From Polyangia bacterium (GTDB lineage: Bacteria; Myxococcota_A; Polyangia; Polyangiales; Polyangiaceae), in contig JAUHZF010000025.1 of the NCBI GenBank assembly GCA_030426145.1, forward strand, positions 1 through 47,011: a stretch of DNA of 47,011 nucleotides, in the 5' to 3' direction. The translations under genes and the position numbers were made by a program. Of this stretch, positions 31,190-39,597 are shown piece after piece. Numbering within the stretch: position 1 is the first letter of the stretch; each line of letters begins with the position of its first letter. The notes below the pieces were generated by a model that had not been told where the DNA came from, searched no databases, and saw nothing but the letters and a program-made list of their open reading frames with translations.

Positions 31190-32148
31190 CACTCCGTTTC
31201 CACGAAGGCCGAGAAGAAGTCCCAGGAGGCCTGAGCGCCGAAGTCGGGCCATTGGTGGCCGCCGGGATGGTCGCAGTAGTGCACGGGCGTGCCCGCGGCA
31301 CATCCGTCGTAGGCGACGCAGCCCGCGGGCGTGGTGTCGGTCGAGGTCTCCATGCAGCCCGCTGCATCGCGGAAGTGATCGCGGTAGGCGAATCGCCCTG
31401 CACTCTCATCGCCGTCGCTGATCGCGATCCAGGCGGCGGGGGCGTGGATGCAGTTGGCGTCGTCGAAGTAGATCACGCTGCCGCCCACCGCGATGGCGCG
31501 GATGTCGGGTCGTCGACAGCCCAGCACGCCGGAAAACGAACCACCGCCGCTGAACCCCATCGAGAAGATCGCATCCTGGTTGATGCAGAGATCGTTCTCC
31601 ATCTGGGTGATGACCTCTTCGAAGTAGACCAGCTCCTGCTCGATGCGGGCCGGCCACGTGGACGGATCGGCGCCGTAGTCGCGCCACTGGTTGTCGATGG
31701 CCTCGACGATGACCAGCACCGCCTCGTTCTCGAGAACCGCGCGGATGTTGCGGGGGCCGCTGGTCACGTCCCAATAGCTCACGCTCCCGCCGTTGCCGTG
31801 CAGCGCGAGCACGAGCGGCCAGGTCCGGTCGCGGGTGTAGCCCTGGGGGAGCCGAAGCACGTACCGGCGTGAGAGGCCGTCGAGCATGAAGGTGTGCTCG
31901 CCCTCGTCGAGACCATTGCCATCCTGACACCCTGGGCTCCGGGTCGGCCCGGTGTAGGGCGTGCCCCCCTCGCCGCCGGTGCCAGTGCTGCTCGTGCCTC
32001 CACTCCCGGTCGTCGCGCTCGTGCTCCCGCCGGTTCCCGCGCCACTGGTCGCGCTGCTCGTCGACGTGGGCGGGGTGCTGTCATCCGCGCCGGTGCAGGC
32101 CGCCGCCCCCACGAGCACGCCCAGGGCCAAACCCCACAACTTCCACAT
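31189..32148 (-). CDS. PHB-depolymerase/feruloyl-esterase-like lipoprotein, 319 aa
   Basis: ATG 32148 has AGGA eight bases upstream. The lipoprotein signal ends VGAAAC, then comes a Ser/Thr/Gly linker. The catalytic domain is of the LpqC/polyhydroxybutyrate depolymerase type: LALHGNGGS oxyanion loop, nucleophile elbow GFSGGG with Ser200, a GGSVIYF strand, and a late HPGGHQWPDF segment holding the catalytic His. Several cysteine pairs suggest extracytoplasmic disulphides. Known members cut PHB or feruloyl/acetyl esters of plant polymers, so the substrate is not fixed by sequence. It is divergent from the trypsin-like protease gene. Confidence 0.85.
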   Translation of the reverse strand: MWKLWGLALGVLVGAAACTGADDSTPPTSTSSATSGAGTGGSTSATTGSGGTSSTGTGGEGGTPYTGPTRSPGCQDGNGLDEGEHTFMLDGLSRRYVLRLPQGYTRDRTWPLVLALHGNGGSVSYWDVTSGPRNIRAVLENEAVLVIVEAIDNQWRDYGADPSTWPARIEQELVYFEEVITQMENDLCINQDAIFSMGFSGGGSFSGVLGCRRPDIRAIAVGGSVIYFDDANCIHAPAAWIAISDGDESAGRFAYRDHFRDAAGCMETSTDTTPAGCVAYDGCAAGTPVHYCDHPGGHQWPDFGAQASWDFFSAFVETE

Positions 32149-32279
32149 GACGCCAATCCTACCCCACGGCGAGCCGTGTCTGCGTCGTGTTGCATCCCAC
32201 GAGAATCGTGCATGCAGGCTGCGAGCTTCAGGTGGGTGGCGTCTGCAGGGCGCCTGCCTAGTCTTGTGGTAGAGCCGAG

Positions 32280-33470
32280 ATGGTGGACAAGGTCGGAATC
32301 GCTCGCGGCGCCGTGAAGGCCATCGCCATGTTGGTGGGGCTGCCCGCGACCACACTCTGCCTCATGTCGTTGGTCGGTCTCGTCACCGACAACGGCTGGG
32401 TTCGAAGCATCGTGGCCCTCCTGGTCGCCATCATGCTGCCCGCGTTCATCGCGGATCGCCTGCTGCCCGACGACGCCGAAGAGCGTCCCAAAGGTCTGGT
32501 GAGCGACGTTCTGGCCGTCACGTGGATGGCCATTCCGGTGCTGGTGGCGGTGGCGCTCAACGCCTTCACGCGCCCGGCGCTCGCGGCCGAGGGCGACCGC
32601 CTGCGCCAGAGCGACATGGGCGTGCTGGCCAAGGTCGTCTACAAGATGGCGGCCGTCGATCCCGATGGAACCACCACGACGCCGAGCGTCTCCCCGTCCG
32701 CATCGACATCGGCATCGTCGAGCGCGTCCACGTCGGCCCCGGCGCCGAAGCCTCAGGTGACGGCCTCAGCCACCGCCAGCGCCACGGCCCCCGCGGCGGA
32801 GGAACCTGCCCCGAAGAACGACACCGACGAGCTCAGCCCCGCGGAGCTGTTTCGCGAGTGGGCCCCGGCCGTCGTCTCGGTGGGTGTCACCACCAAGCGG
32901 GGCATGGGAGGTGGCACTGGCTTCCTCATCGACACCGACGGCACCATCGTCACGAACTACCACGTCATCGACCAAGCCGAAGAAGGCACCATCAAGTTCA
33001 AGAACGGCGCGATCTACGACGAGATCACCGTGCTCGTCGCCGATCCCGATGCCGATCTCGCGCTGCTCTACGTCGATCTGGAGAAGCCCAAAGAAGGCGA
33101 CATCCCCTCTGACGTGACGCCGGCCGTCATCGGCGACTCCGACAAGATCGAGGTCGGGGAGCGAGCCATCTCCATCGGCAACCCACTCGGCCTCGACCAC
33201 ACCCTGACCACCGGCGTGGTCTCCGCGCGTCGGGTGTGGCGGGACAAGAACTGGATCCAGATGTCGACCCCCGTCTCCCCGGGCAACTCCGGTGGCCCCG
33301 TCTTCAACGGACGCGGCGAGGTCATCGGGGTCACCACCGCCATCGTCGGCGTGGGCTTCGCCCAGAACCTCAACCTCGCAGTTCCCATCAACGTGCTCAA
33401 GAGCAAGATCAAGAAGGACTACCCGGCCAAGCGCAAGCTCGGCCAAACGGGGGGAGCCTCGAGCTGGTGA
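32280..33470 (+). CDS. Membrane-anchored trypsin-like (HtrA/MarP-type) serine protease, 396 aa
   Basis: ATG 32280 begins a basic residue-containing N-terminus followed by three hydrophobic helices (about residues 14-38, 42-62 and 74-98). A Ser/Thr/Ala/Pro tether (130-180) leads to the protease domain, which would be periplasmic with three helices. The triad is His228 in TNYHVID, Asp259 in DADLALL and Ser337 in SPGNSGGPV. There is no PDZ domain. The layout is like MarP-type membrane proteases rather than DegP. The stop overlaps the next ATG as TGATG, so the pair is translationally coupled. Confidence 0.88.
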   Translation: MVDKVGIARGAVKAIAMLVGLPATTLCLMSLVGLVTDNGWVRSIVALLVAIMLPAFIADRLLPDDAEERPKGLVSDVLAVTWMAIPVLVAVALNAFTRPALAAEGDRLRQSDMGVLAKVVYKMAAVDPDGTTTTPSVSPSASTSASSSASTSAPAPKPQVTASATASATAPAAEEPAPKNDTDELSPAELFREWAPAVVSVGVTTKRGMGGGTGFLIDTDGTIVTNYHVIDQAEEGTIKFKNGAIYDEITVLVADPDADLALLYVDLEKPKEGDIPSDVTPAVIGDSDKIEVGERAISIGNPLGLDHTLTTGVVSARRVWRDKNWIQMSTPVSPGNSGGPVFNGRGEVIGVTTAIVGVGFAQNLNLAVPINVLKSKIKKDYPAKRKLGQTGGASSW

Positions 33471-34933
33471 TGCGCGGCAACATCGTCATGGTGCTGCTGG
33501 TGCTCATGCTCGGCGGCTTCTTCGCAGCCCTCTTCGTTCGCAGCCCCGAAGCGCACGAAGCCCCACCCATCGCAGCCGAGACCCCGGAGGCGCCTCCCAC
33601 CGGGACCACAACCACCAGCGCGACGGTGGCCTCGGCCACCGCGACCACCACCGCAGCCCCGGCCCCGCCCAAGCCACGAATGGCGCGGCCGCTCCGCGTG
33701 GTGGCCCTCGACTGGGAGCTCCTCGCTCCCGGCGTGATGGCCAATGGGGGCGAGGCCACCTCCAAGAAGGACAGCGCCTTCGACGGAGACCAGCTCACCG
33801 TCGAGCTGCGGGTCGAGAAGTCGGTCGACAACCTGGAGAACGCCCTCGCCCGCGGCGGCGAAGCCAAAGAGGGCGCGGACATCGCGATCCTTCCGCTCCC
33901 GCGTTTCGTCGCTTCGTACGAGCGCCTGAAGGCGCTTTCGCCCGTCATCTTCCTGACCGTGGGGTGGTCGGATGGACGAGAGGTGCTCATCGCCGAGGCC
34001 AAGAGCCTCGACGGCCTTCCGGCGCGGGGAAGCGTGAAGCTCCAGGCTGAGGCGGGGAGCCCCGCGGCCATGCTCGGGCTCTTTGCCCTCGACGCCGCCG
34101 GTCTCACGCCCGATCGGGTGGAGCTCGTCGACGACGACAAGGCCAAGTGGTCCGCCGTTCCACGCACCGAGATGAAGGGCAAAGGAGGCCAGACCAAGGG
34201 CCACCTGCTGCTCTCGACCGGCGAGGCGAGTCATCTCATCCCCTTCGTGGCCATCGCCCAGCGCTCGATGGTCGAGAAGCAACCGGAGGTGCTTCAGGCT
34301 TTCGCGCGGGGCTGGCTCAAAGGGCACGACGACGTCGCGAGCGATGCCTCGGGAACCGCGCGCAAGATCGCGACCCTCGAACGCGCTCCCAAACCGCTGG
34401 AGGTCCTCGCCGCGCTGGGACAGATCCGACCCGCGTCCCTGCGCGACAACGCACAAGCCCTGGGCCTCGCCGGGCGCGGCGCGGCCACGCTCGAGAATCT
34501 CTTCTCTCGCGCTTGGTCCATTTGGCGGCAGGCCAAGGTGCTCACGATCCCCCCCGAGCAAGCGCCCGTCGACGGTCGGGTGGTCGGAGCGCTCATTCGC
34601 GAGGGGGGCGAGCTCGAGGGGCCCGCGCCGCCCAAGGCAGCCGTCGAGCGCCCGGATACGGAGGGCAAGCCGCTGCTCGTGCGACGACTCGAGGGAAAGA
34701 AGCTCGACGAAGAGGCCGCGATCGCCGAGCTCGGATTTCTCGCCTCCGTTTTCCCTCGCTGCCCCATCCGGTTCGCGGTGCACCCGGGCTTCGCCATCGA
34801 CGCCAAGAAGACGGAGGCGCTGCTCGAGCAGGCGCGGGAGCGCTTTGCCCTGAGCCCGGAGCGCATCACCAAGGCCGAGAACCGACCCAAGCCGGGCACC
34901 ATGGCCACCATCGAAGTCATGCCGGTGCCCTGA
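33470..34933 (+). CDS. Membrane-anchored solute-binding-like protein with OmpA-like tail, 487 aa
   Basis: ATG 33470 shares bases with the protease stop. An uncleaved-looking N-terminal TM (VMVLLVLMLGGFFAALFV) and Thr/Ala/Pro linker are followed by a periplasmic-binding-like domain resembling NMT1/SsuA-type proteins (RPLRVVALDWELLAPGVM, GADIAILPL, a KKL... lobes pattern). The C-terminal 80 residues (from about EEAAIAELGFLA; includes PIRFAVHPGFAID and ERITKAEN) resemble a degenerate OmpA C-domain. The assignment of both halves is by eye and moderate at best. No ABC permease is nearby. Coupling with the membrane protease suggests that one regulates or escorts the other. Confidence 0.65.
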   Translation: MRGNIVMVLLVLMLGGFFAALFVRSPEAHEAPPIAAETPEAPPTGTTTTSATVASATATTTAAPAPPKPRMARPLRVVALDWELLAPGVMANGGEATSKKDSAFDGDQLTVELRVEKSVDNLENALARGGEAKEGADIAILPLPRFVASYERLKALSPVIFLTVGWSDGREVLIAEAKSLDGLPARGSVKLQAEAGSPAAMLGLFALDAAGLTPDRVELVDDDKAKWSAVPRTEMKGKGGQTKGHLLLSTGEASHLIPFVAIAQRSMVEKQPEVLQAFARGWLKGHDDVASDASGTARKIATLERAPKPLEVLAALGQIRPASLRDNAQALGLAGRGAATLENLFSRAWSIWRQAKVLTIPPEQAPVDGRVVGALIREGGELEGPAPPKAAVERPDTEGKPLLVRRLEGKKLDEEAAIAELGFLASVFPRCPIRFAVHPGFAIDAKKTEALLEQARERFALSPERITKAENRPKPGTMATIEVMPVP

Positions 34934-34943
34934 TCGAACGGGG

Positions 34944-35303
34944 CTACATCAGCATCGCCCGCGCCAGCATCCAGACGCTCGCCACGGTGAAGCCGATGAT
35001 GACGAGCTGAAGGATACGCATCAGCGGGCTGACCGGGGGTGGCTCGTGCTCCACGTCGAGCTTGGCCATGGCCAGGGTTGCGATGGCCGTCAAGCGCTGG
35101 TCGAGGAGCTCCCTCAGCGCCTCGTCGTCGTCGTCGACGGCGTCCTTGGCCTCGCGGTACCGACGCGCCGCCTCATCGAGCATGTCGTGGTCGGTGCAAT
35201 GGGCGAGGAAGGCCTGGTGAGGTCCGGTCTCGGACAGATCGGCCTCGACCTTGGCCCAGAGCGCCTCGGCCACTGCGCGCTCCGTCCCTCCGACGTCCTC
35301 CAT
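34944..35303 (-). CDS. Tail-anchored hypothetical protein, 119 aa
   Basis: The first about 90 residues are charged and helical (AEALWAKVEADLSE, ARRYREAKDAVDDDD), and the C-terminus is one TM helix (about residues 94-117: ILQLVIIGFTVASVWMLARA). There is no signal peptide, so it is likely tail-anchored with the body in the cytoplasm. I do not recognise a family, though the helical part could fold like a TPR-like pair. It is the last gene of a three-gene minus-strand operon, nine bases after the Cys-rich gene. Confidence 0.75.
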   Translation of the reverse strand: MEDVGGTERAVAEALWAKVEADLSETGPHQAFLAHCTDHDMLDEAARRYREAKDAVDDDDEALRELLDQRLTAIATLAMAKLDVEHEPPPVSPLMRILQLVIIGFTVASVWMLARAMLM

Positions 35304-35312
35304 GGCGACGTC

Positions 35313-35738
35313 TCAGACTCGCGCCGCGGGAAGCACCCGCGTGAGCTGCGCCACGAGCTTGAAGTAGGCGCTGCGCTCGTAGGGTTCGTTGAGAATGTGG
35401 AACTCGGCCCGATCGAGGCCGACACAACCGAAGCAGTAGGCGCAGTCGGTGCAGTCGACGCAGCGCTCGAGGTAGGCCGAACGGGTGCAGCGCGAGCTAC
35501 CCACGCAATGGTTGCACGCGACCAGGTCGACGGCATGATGACAATGGGTCGAGTCGATGCAGCGTTGGGCGTCCACGCAGTAGTGGCAGCGCACGAGCTG
35601 GCTCGAACGCTTGCAGAAGGTGCAGTCACGACAGCGCGTGCACTGCTCGCAAGCGACGCTTCCGGGGTTGTGGTCCGAGGCGCCCTCGTGAGCGCGGGTG
35701 AGCGCGCGGAAGGCGCGCTCGAACTCATCGGCGGTCAT
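35313..35738 (-). CDS. Cys-rich CxxC-repeat protein with 17 cysteines, 141 aa
   Basis: The central part (about residues 30-110) contains 17 cysteines, mostly spaced C-x2-C, beginning CEQCTRCRDCTFC and ending CVDCTDCAYCFGC, with His residues between (HYC, THCHHAV, NHC). No signal peptide is present, so the cysteines are probably metal ligands (Zn or Fe-S) rather than disulphides. The flanks are helical. I cannot assign a known domain; the regular ladder suggests a stack of small metal-binding turns. The ATG overlaps the upstream gene's stop (ATGA), so it is translationally coupled. Middle gene of a three-gene operon. Confidence 0.8.
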   Translation of the reverse strand: MTADEFERAFRALTRAHEGASDHNPGSVACEQCTRCRDCTFCKRSSQLVRCHYCVDAQRCIDSTHCHHAVDLVACNHCVGSSRCTRSAYLERCVDCTDCAYCFGCVGLDRAEFHILNEPYERSAYFKLVAQLTRVLPAARV

Positions 35739-36259
35739 ACCGCTGCGTACTTGTCTTTGATGAGCCGCCGCAAGTCCGAAGCGGCCCGCTGCGTGGTGGG
35801 CTCGTCGGCGTACGCCTCGATGCGACGCAAGCGCGATTCGAGCACGGTCTGCCGCTCGGGCGGGCTCTCATCGAGGATGTGGCTGAGCCGCTGGATGGCC
35901 TCGACGACCCGACCTTCGTCCTTGTGCTCCAGGATCTGGAGCCAGACCTTCTGCTCCGGAGGGAAGTCGAAGCCCGCGTCGACGTAGGCGTCGCAGGCCT
36001 TGGTGATCGAGGGTCGACCCTCCGCGATGAGCACGCGGTCGAGAAGTCGAACCCGCTCGAGCTCGGTCGCGTCGACGTCTTGCTTGGGACCCGCGATGAT
36101 GCGCGCTCCCCTTCGCTTCACCTGCACCTTGCGACGCGGCTTCTTCGCCGCGTCATCGGTGTCGGCCCCCGCATCCCCCTTGACGTGGTTGAGTCCCGCC
36201 GCGACCAGCAGCGGGTCACGCCACACCTTGGTGTCGCCCCGATATCGCTTCCGTCTCAT
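35735..36259 (-). CDS. Basic hypothetical protein, 174 aa
   Basis: ATG 36259 starts MRRKRYRGDTKVWRD, strongly basic, then an acidic spacer, a second basic patch (KKPRRKVQVKRRGARII) and a helical C-terminal domain ending in DLRRLIKDKYAAV. The basic N-terminus suggests contact with nucleic acid or an acidic protein. There are no TM segments. It is first in the operon; its stop overlaps the Cys-rich gene start. No family is recognised. Confidence 0.75.
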   Translation of the reverse strand: MRRKRYRGDTKVWRDPLLVAAGLNHVKGDAGADTDDAAKKPRRKVQVKRRGARIIAGPKQDVDATELERVRLLDRVLIAEGRPSITKACDAYVDAGFDFPPEQKVWLQILEHKDEGRVVEAIQRLSHILDESPPERQTVLESRLRRIEAYADEPTTQRAASDLRRLIKDKYAAV

Positions 36260-36427
36260 GCGACTGGGTGGCACTTTGCCCCCGCACTCGCCCAATCGCG
36301 AGATGCCGGCACGGCCCCCTCCGTGGCGGTCTTCATACCACGGACGCCTGCGGGCGCCCAAGCCTCGAGCGCGCCCTCATCCGGCTCCGCCCTGGATGCG
36401 CGCCGCGACCGAGACCAGACTAGAAAC
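36260..36427. other. Divergent region between the Cys-rich operon and the Smr gene
   Basis: This 168-base region must hold promoters for both directions. I see no clear -35/-10 pair, palindrome or RNA. Confidence 0.4.
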
Positions 36428-36970
36428 GTGAGCCGGTCGAAGCACCGCCCCTTTCGCGACCTCGCCTCGAAGGTCGCGCTCCCCGAGAAGCCGAAGCCGG
36501 CGGAGCGCTTCGCGGACGCCCTGGGCTCGAAGGTCGATCGCCTCGAAGACGGGAAGCACCGGGTGGCGCCCCCACCGAGCACGTCCCGCAACGACGCCCC
36601 CGACCCGGACTTCGTGGTCGAACACGACGACGCGCACGTGATGGCGTGGCGGGAAGGAGAGCAGGCCCTGCCGAAGGGGCTCGAGCCGGCGCCCTCGTCC
36701 ACACTCGATCTTCACGGCCTCGACGAGGTCGCAGCGCGCCGTGCGGTTCAGCGGTTCGTGGTCACCCGGGCCAAGCGCGGCGACGAGCACCTGCTGATCG
36801 TGGTCGGAAAGGGGCGACGTTCCCCCGGCGGCTACGGGGTGCTAGGCCTCGCCGTCGTGGACTGGCTCACCCAGCGTCCCTGCGCCCAACACGTGGCTGC
36901 GTTCCGCACGGCGAGCGCTACCCGCGGGGGTCGTGGCGCCATCTACATACGATTGGTGAAGCGGACATGA
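36428..36970 (+). CDS. Smr-domain protein, 180 aa
   Basis: GTG 36428 starts a basic, disordered-looking N-terminal half. The C-terminal half is a small MutS-related domain: LDLHGLDEVAARRAVQRFV, then VGKGRRSPGG and a final RGGRGAIYIRLV. Stand-alone Smr proteins are nucleic-acid endonucleases that cut mRNA or ribosome-associated RNA in some bacteria, while others nick DNA. The active-site motif LDxHG is intact. It overlaps the following lipoprotein gene by four bases (ATGA). Confidence 0.88.
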   Translation: MSRSKHRPFRDLASKVALPEKPKPAERFADALGSKVDRLEDGKHRVAPPPSTSRNDAPDPDFVVEHDDAHVMAWREGEQALPKGLEPAPSSTLDLHGLDEVAARRAVQRFVVTRAKRGDEHLLIVVGKGRRSPGGYGVLGLAVVDWLTQRPCAQHVAAFRTASATRGGRGAIYIRLVKRT

Positions 36971-37623
36971 GGCGCCTCGTCGTCGCCGCATCGACCCTGC
37001 TCGCTTGCGGACCAGCGCCTGCACCTTCTCCTGCGCCCACGCCGCACGCAGAACCGCCCGCTCCAGTGGCCCCGCGGCCGCCCACGATCGAGGTCGACCC
37101 CTTCAGCGGGCAACCCGCACCGGGGCGTCCGTCACGCATCCGTTCGAAGCGATATCAGCTCTCTTTCCCCGTACCCGACAGGGGCGGCTGGAAGCTGGAC
37201 GGCGGCGGCAAGAGCCGCTTCGTCACCCTTCGCCATGCGGAGAGCGGTTCGGAGATCCTCTTCGCGCGGTGGCGCGCGGCAGAGGTCATGAACCGTCAGC
37301 GTTGCGCCGAGCAAGCGCACCTTTGGCGCGAGCTACCCAGCGCCGACGCCGACTTCGACCGCGCCGACCTCATCGAGGTCCCCGTGGGCTACGACACCGG
37401 CGTCGCCGTCGACTTCGCCCGCGTGGGCCAAGATGGAGCATCGGGGTACGCGGCCGCCTTCGGCGCCCTCGGCCGAAACTGTCTCGCGATCGTGTTTCGC
37501 ACCGCAGCGCAGGGCACATACGCCGAGCGAAAGGTCGGTGAGCGAATCGCCGTGTTTCGCACCGCCGTTCTTCCCCGCCTTCGACTCCACGACGATCGCG
37601 AAATCGATCCTCGCGTCCGTTGA
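36967..37623 (+). CDS. Pro-rich-linker lipoprotein, 218 aa
   Basis: ATG 36967 overlaps the Smr stop. The short signal MRRLVVAASTLLAC gives a lipid Cys at residue 14, followed by a Pro/Ala linker. The remaining domain of about 150 residues is mixed alpha/beta (YQLSFPVPDRGGWKLDG, AVDFARVGQ) with two cysteines. I do not recognise it. Co-translation with an RNA/DNA-binding Smr protein is odd and may only reflect operon packing. Confidence 0.75.
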   Translation: MRRLVVAASTLLACGPAPAPSPAPTPHAEPPAPVAPRPPTIEVDPFSGQPAPGRPSRIRSKRYQLSFPVPDRGGWKLDGGGKSRFVTLRHAESGSEILFARWRAAEVMNRQRCAEQAHLWRELPSADADFDRADLIEVPVGYDTGVAVDFARVGQDGASGYAAAFGALGRNCLAIVFRTAAQGTYAERKVGERIAVFRTAVLPRLRLHDDREIDPRVR

Positions 37624-37679
37624 GGGGGCGAGGTTGCTGCGCGCGGGCGGCTTTGCTTAGCTCCCGCCTGGAGGACCTG

Positions 37680-38525
37680 ATGAAGCTTCGTATCGCGACC
37701 CGCCTCACTCTGCTCTCGATCACCGCCGCCCTCATCGCAGGCTGCGGCTACAGCGAGGAGGAGTGGCAGCTCCAGCTCGACAAGTACAACAAGCTCGTCT
37801 CGGACCATCAGGCCACCGAGGCCAAGCTCGGCGAGACCCAGGCCGAGCTCGACAAGACCAAGGCGAGGGTCGCCAAGCTCGAGTCGGACCTCACGGCCAT
37901 GGGCGTGGACGTGCAGAATCTCAACCAGGACCTCGCGTCCCGCTCGACCGAGCTCAACAAGCTGAGCGCGACCCTCGAGGAGCGCGAAGCGGCCCTCGCG
38001 CAGTATCGGGAGCGCGCCAAGCAGCTCGAGCGGATCAAGGAGCGCTTCGAGAAGCTGCGCAGCAAGCTCAACGCGCTCACCAGCCTCGGCCTCGCGGTGA
38101 AGATCCGCAACAACCGCATGATCATCTCACTGCCCGGCGACGTGCTCTTCCCCTCTGGGCAGGATCGCCTGCTCAAGGGTGGTGAAGACATCCTCGGCAA
38201 GGTCGCCAAGATCATCGTGGCCGACCCGTCGCTGAGCCAGCGCTACTACCAGGTCGCGGGCCACACCGACGACCAGCCATACCGCGGCGCTTTCCGCGAC
38301 AACTGGGGTTTGTCGCTCATGCGCGCGCGCCAGGTGCTGCTCTACCTCATCGATCCCAACACCGGAAAGCTGCCCGTCTCGCGCTGGAGCGCGGCCGGCT
38401 TCGCCGATACCGACCCGGTTGTGGCCAACGACGACGCGGGTGGTCGCCAGGCCAACCGCCGCTGCGAGCTCATCGTCCTCCCCAACGCCGAGGAGATGCT
38501 CGATCTCCAGGCGATCGCCAAGTAG
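37680..38525 (+). CDS. OmpA-family lipoprotein with coiled coil, 281 aa
   Basis: ATG 37680 has a strong GGAGG five bases upstream (37670-37674). The lipoprotein signal ends LIAGC. Residues of about 30-125 form a long coiled coil (AELDKTKARVAKLESDL). The C-terminal 150 residues are an OmpA-like peptidoglycan-binding domain: VLFPSGQDRLL, QVAGHTDDQPY, LSLMRARQVLLYL and a late ANRRCEL equivalent of the N-R-R-V-E motif. It probably ties the outer membrane to the cell wall. The layout is like MotB-related or chemosensory-linked OmpA lipoproteins. Confidence 0.9.
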   Translation: MKLRIATRLTLLSITAALIAGCGYSEEEWQLQLDKYNKLVSDHQATEAKLGETQAELDKTKARVAKLESDLTAMGVDVQNLNQDLASRSTELNKLSATLEEREAALAQYRERAKQLERIKERFEKLRSKLNALTSLGLAVKIRNNRMIISLPGDVLFPSGQDRLLKGGEDILGKVAKIIVADPSLSQRYYQVAGHTDDQPYRGAFRDNWGLSLMRARQVLLYLIDPNTGKLPVSRWSAAGFADTDPVVANDDAGGRQANRRCELIVLPNAEEMLDLQAIAK

Positions 38526-38541
38526 GCGCTACCCTCATCGG

Positions 38542-39207
38542 GTGAGCACCCTTCGCCGCCGCGTTCTCCTCGCCGCCGGGCCACTCTTGTGGTCCGGCGC
38601 GCTCTCGCGGTCGAGCGAGGCCAAGGGCGAGCGGCCGATGTTGCCGCCGCTTCCTCTTTCCATCGCCGTCGCCGTCGACGACGACGGCCACCCCGTGGTC
38701 GACGATTGTTTCGTGGCTACGCAGGTACGCCAGGCGCGCCGGCTCCTGAAGCCGCATGGCATCGAGGTGCGTTGGACCGACCGTCGTGAGCTCCCGAAGG
38801 GCCACGCGCGTCTCGAAGACGCAAAAGACCGAGACGACCTCGCCGCCTTCCATCGCGAAAAGGTCATCAACGTGATGATCGTCGAGCGGCTTCGCGACAA
38901 GGACGACCCCAAGAAGTTTCGCATGGGCGTGCGATGGCGCCTGCGCCGCGACCTCCGCAAGGACTACGTCATCGTCGCCGCCTCCGCGGTGCCCACGGTG
39001 CTCACCCACGAGCTCGGTCACTTCTTCGGCAACGGCCACAGCCCGGTGGTCGACAACGTGATGTCGTACAAGCGAGAGAACCCGGACCGCATCGCCTTCG
39101 ATGAGCGACAAGGGGCGAAAATGCGGGCGACGGTGCGCCTCTATCTCAAGATCGGCAAAGTCGTGACCACCGAGGCCGACGACCGAGCCACCACGACCTG
39201 CACCTGA
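38542..39207 (+). CDS. Secreted metzincin-type zinc metalloprotease, 221 aa
   Basis: GTG 38542 starts an N-terminus with MSTLRRRVLLAAGPLL, a Tat-like or Sec signal. The zinc site HELGHFFGNGH (156-166) matches the metzincin HExxHxxGxxH, and the downstream VMSY gives the Met-turn (NVMSYKRENP). The domain upstream is small (about 150 residues), with a VIVAASAVPTVLTHELGH helix. The protein is near the minimum for a metzincin. Substrates are unknown. It follows the OmpA gene by 16 bases and ends nine bases from the convergent TerB-like gene. Confidence 0.88.
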   Translation: MSTLRRRVLLAAGPLLWSGALSRSSEAKGERPMLPPLPLSIAVAVDDDGHPVVDDCFVATQVRQARRLLKPHGIEVRWTDRRELPKGHARLEDAKDRDDLAAFHREKVINVMIVERLRDKDDPKKFRMGVRWRLRRDLRKDYVIVAASAVPTVLTHELGHFFGNGHSPVVDNVMSYKRENPDRIAFDERQGAKMRATVRLYLKIGKVVTTEADDRATTTCT

Positions 39208-39216
39208 GCTAGAATG

Positions 39217-39585
39217 TCAGGAGCCGCGCTTCTTCAGCGCCTCATCGAGGCGGCGCTGCACGTCGTCGTTGCTGAGCCCCGCCGCCTTCGCCACCGCAGA
39301 CAGGTAGGTGCGCTCTTCGTCAGCGATGACACCATCGGCGGCGGCCGAAGCGACGAGGAGGTCAACCGCTTCCTCGCGTACCTCAGGGGGCAGGTCGGTC
39401 ATGGCTTTGGCTGCTTCCGCCGCGCTCACCGTGGGACAGATGGCTTCGTCCTCCTCACCACTCGCGACGCCGAAGGCATGGAAGGTCTTCAGCATGAACT
39501 GCAGCTCTTCGGGGTGCAGGTTGTCATCGGTGGCGATGAGGCCCGCAATGAGCTCGCAGACGCGTCGTCGGGTCAGCTCATCCAT
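39217..39585 (-). CDS. Second TerB-like protein, 122 aa
   Basis: This is an all-helical acidic protein of single TerB domain length. The motif IATDDNLHPEELQFM and the second half LVASAAADGVIADEERTYL match the two acid helix turns of TerB. It resembles the product at 5036-5419 in fold and motif but is clearly diverged. There are no ter-operon neighbours. ATG 39585 starts the first helix. It is followed upstream on the same strand by the dipeptidase gene at a 12-base gap, so they may be co-transcribed. Confidence 0.8.
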   Translation of the reverse strand: MDELTRRRVCELIAGLIATDDNLHPEELQFMLKTFHAFGVASGEEDEAICPTVSAAEAAKAMTDLPPEVREEAVDLLVASAAADGVIADEERTYLSAVAKAAGLSNDDVQRRLDEALKKRGS

Positions 39586-39597
39586 GGCCTTCGTCTA

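Noticed and set aside
33470..34933. Complete ABC transporter cluster
   Set aside because: No ATPase or permease gene is adjacent; only a binding-like protein is seen.
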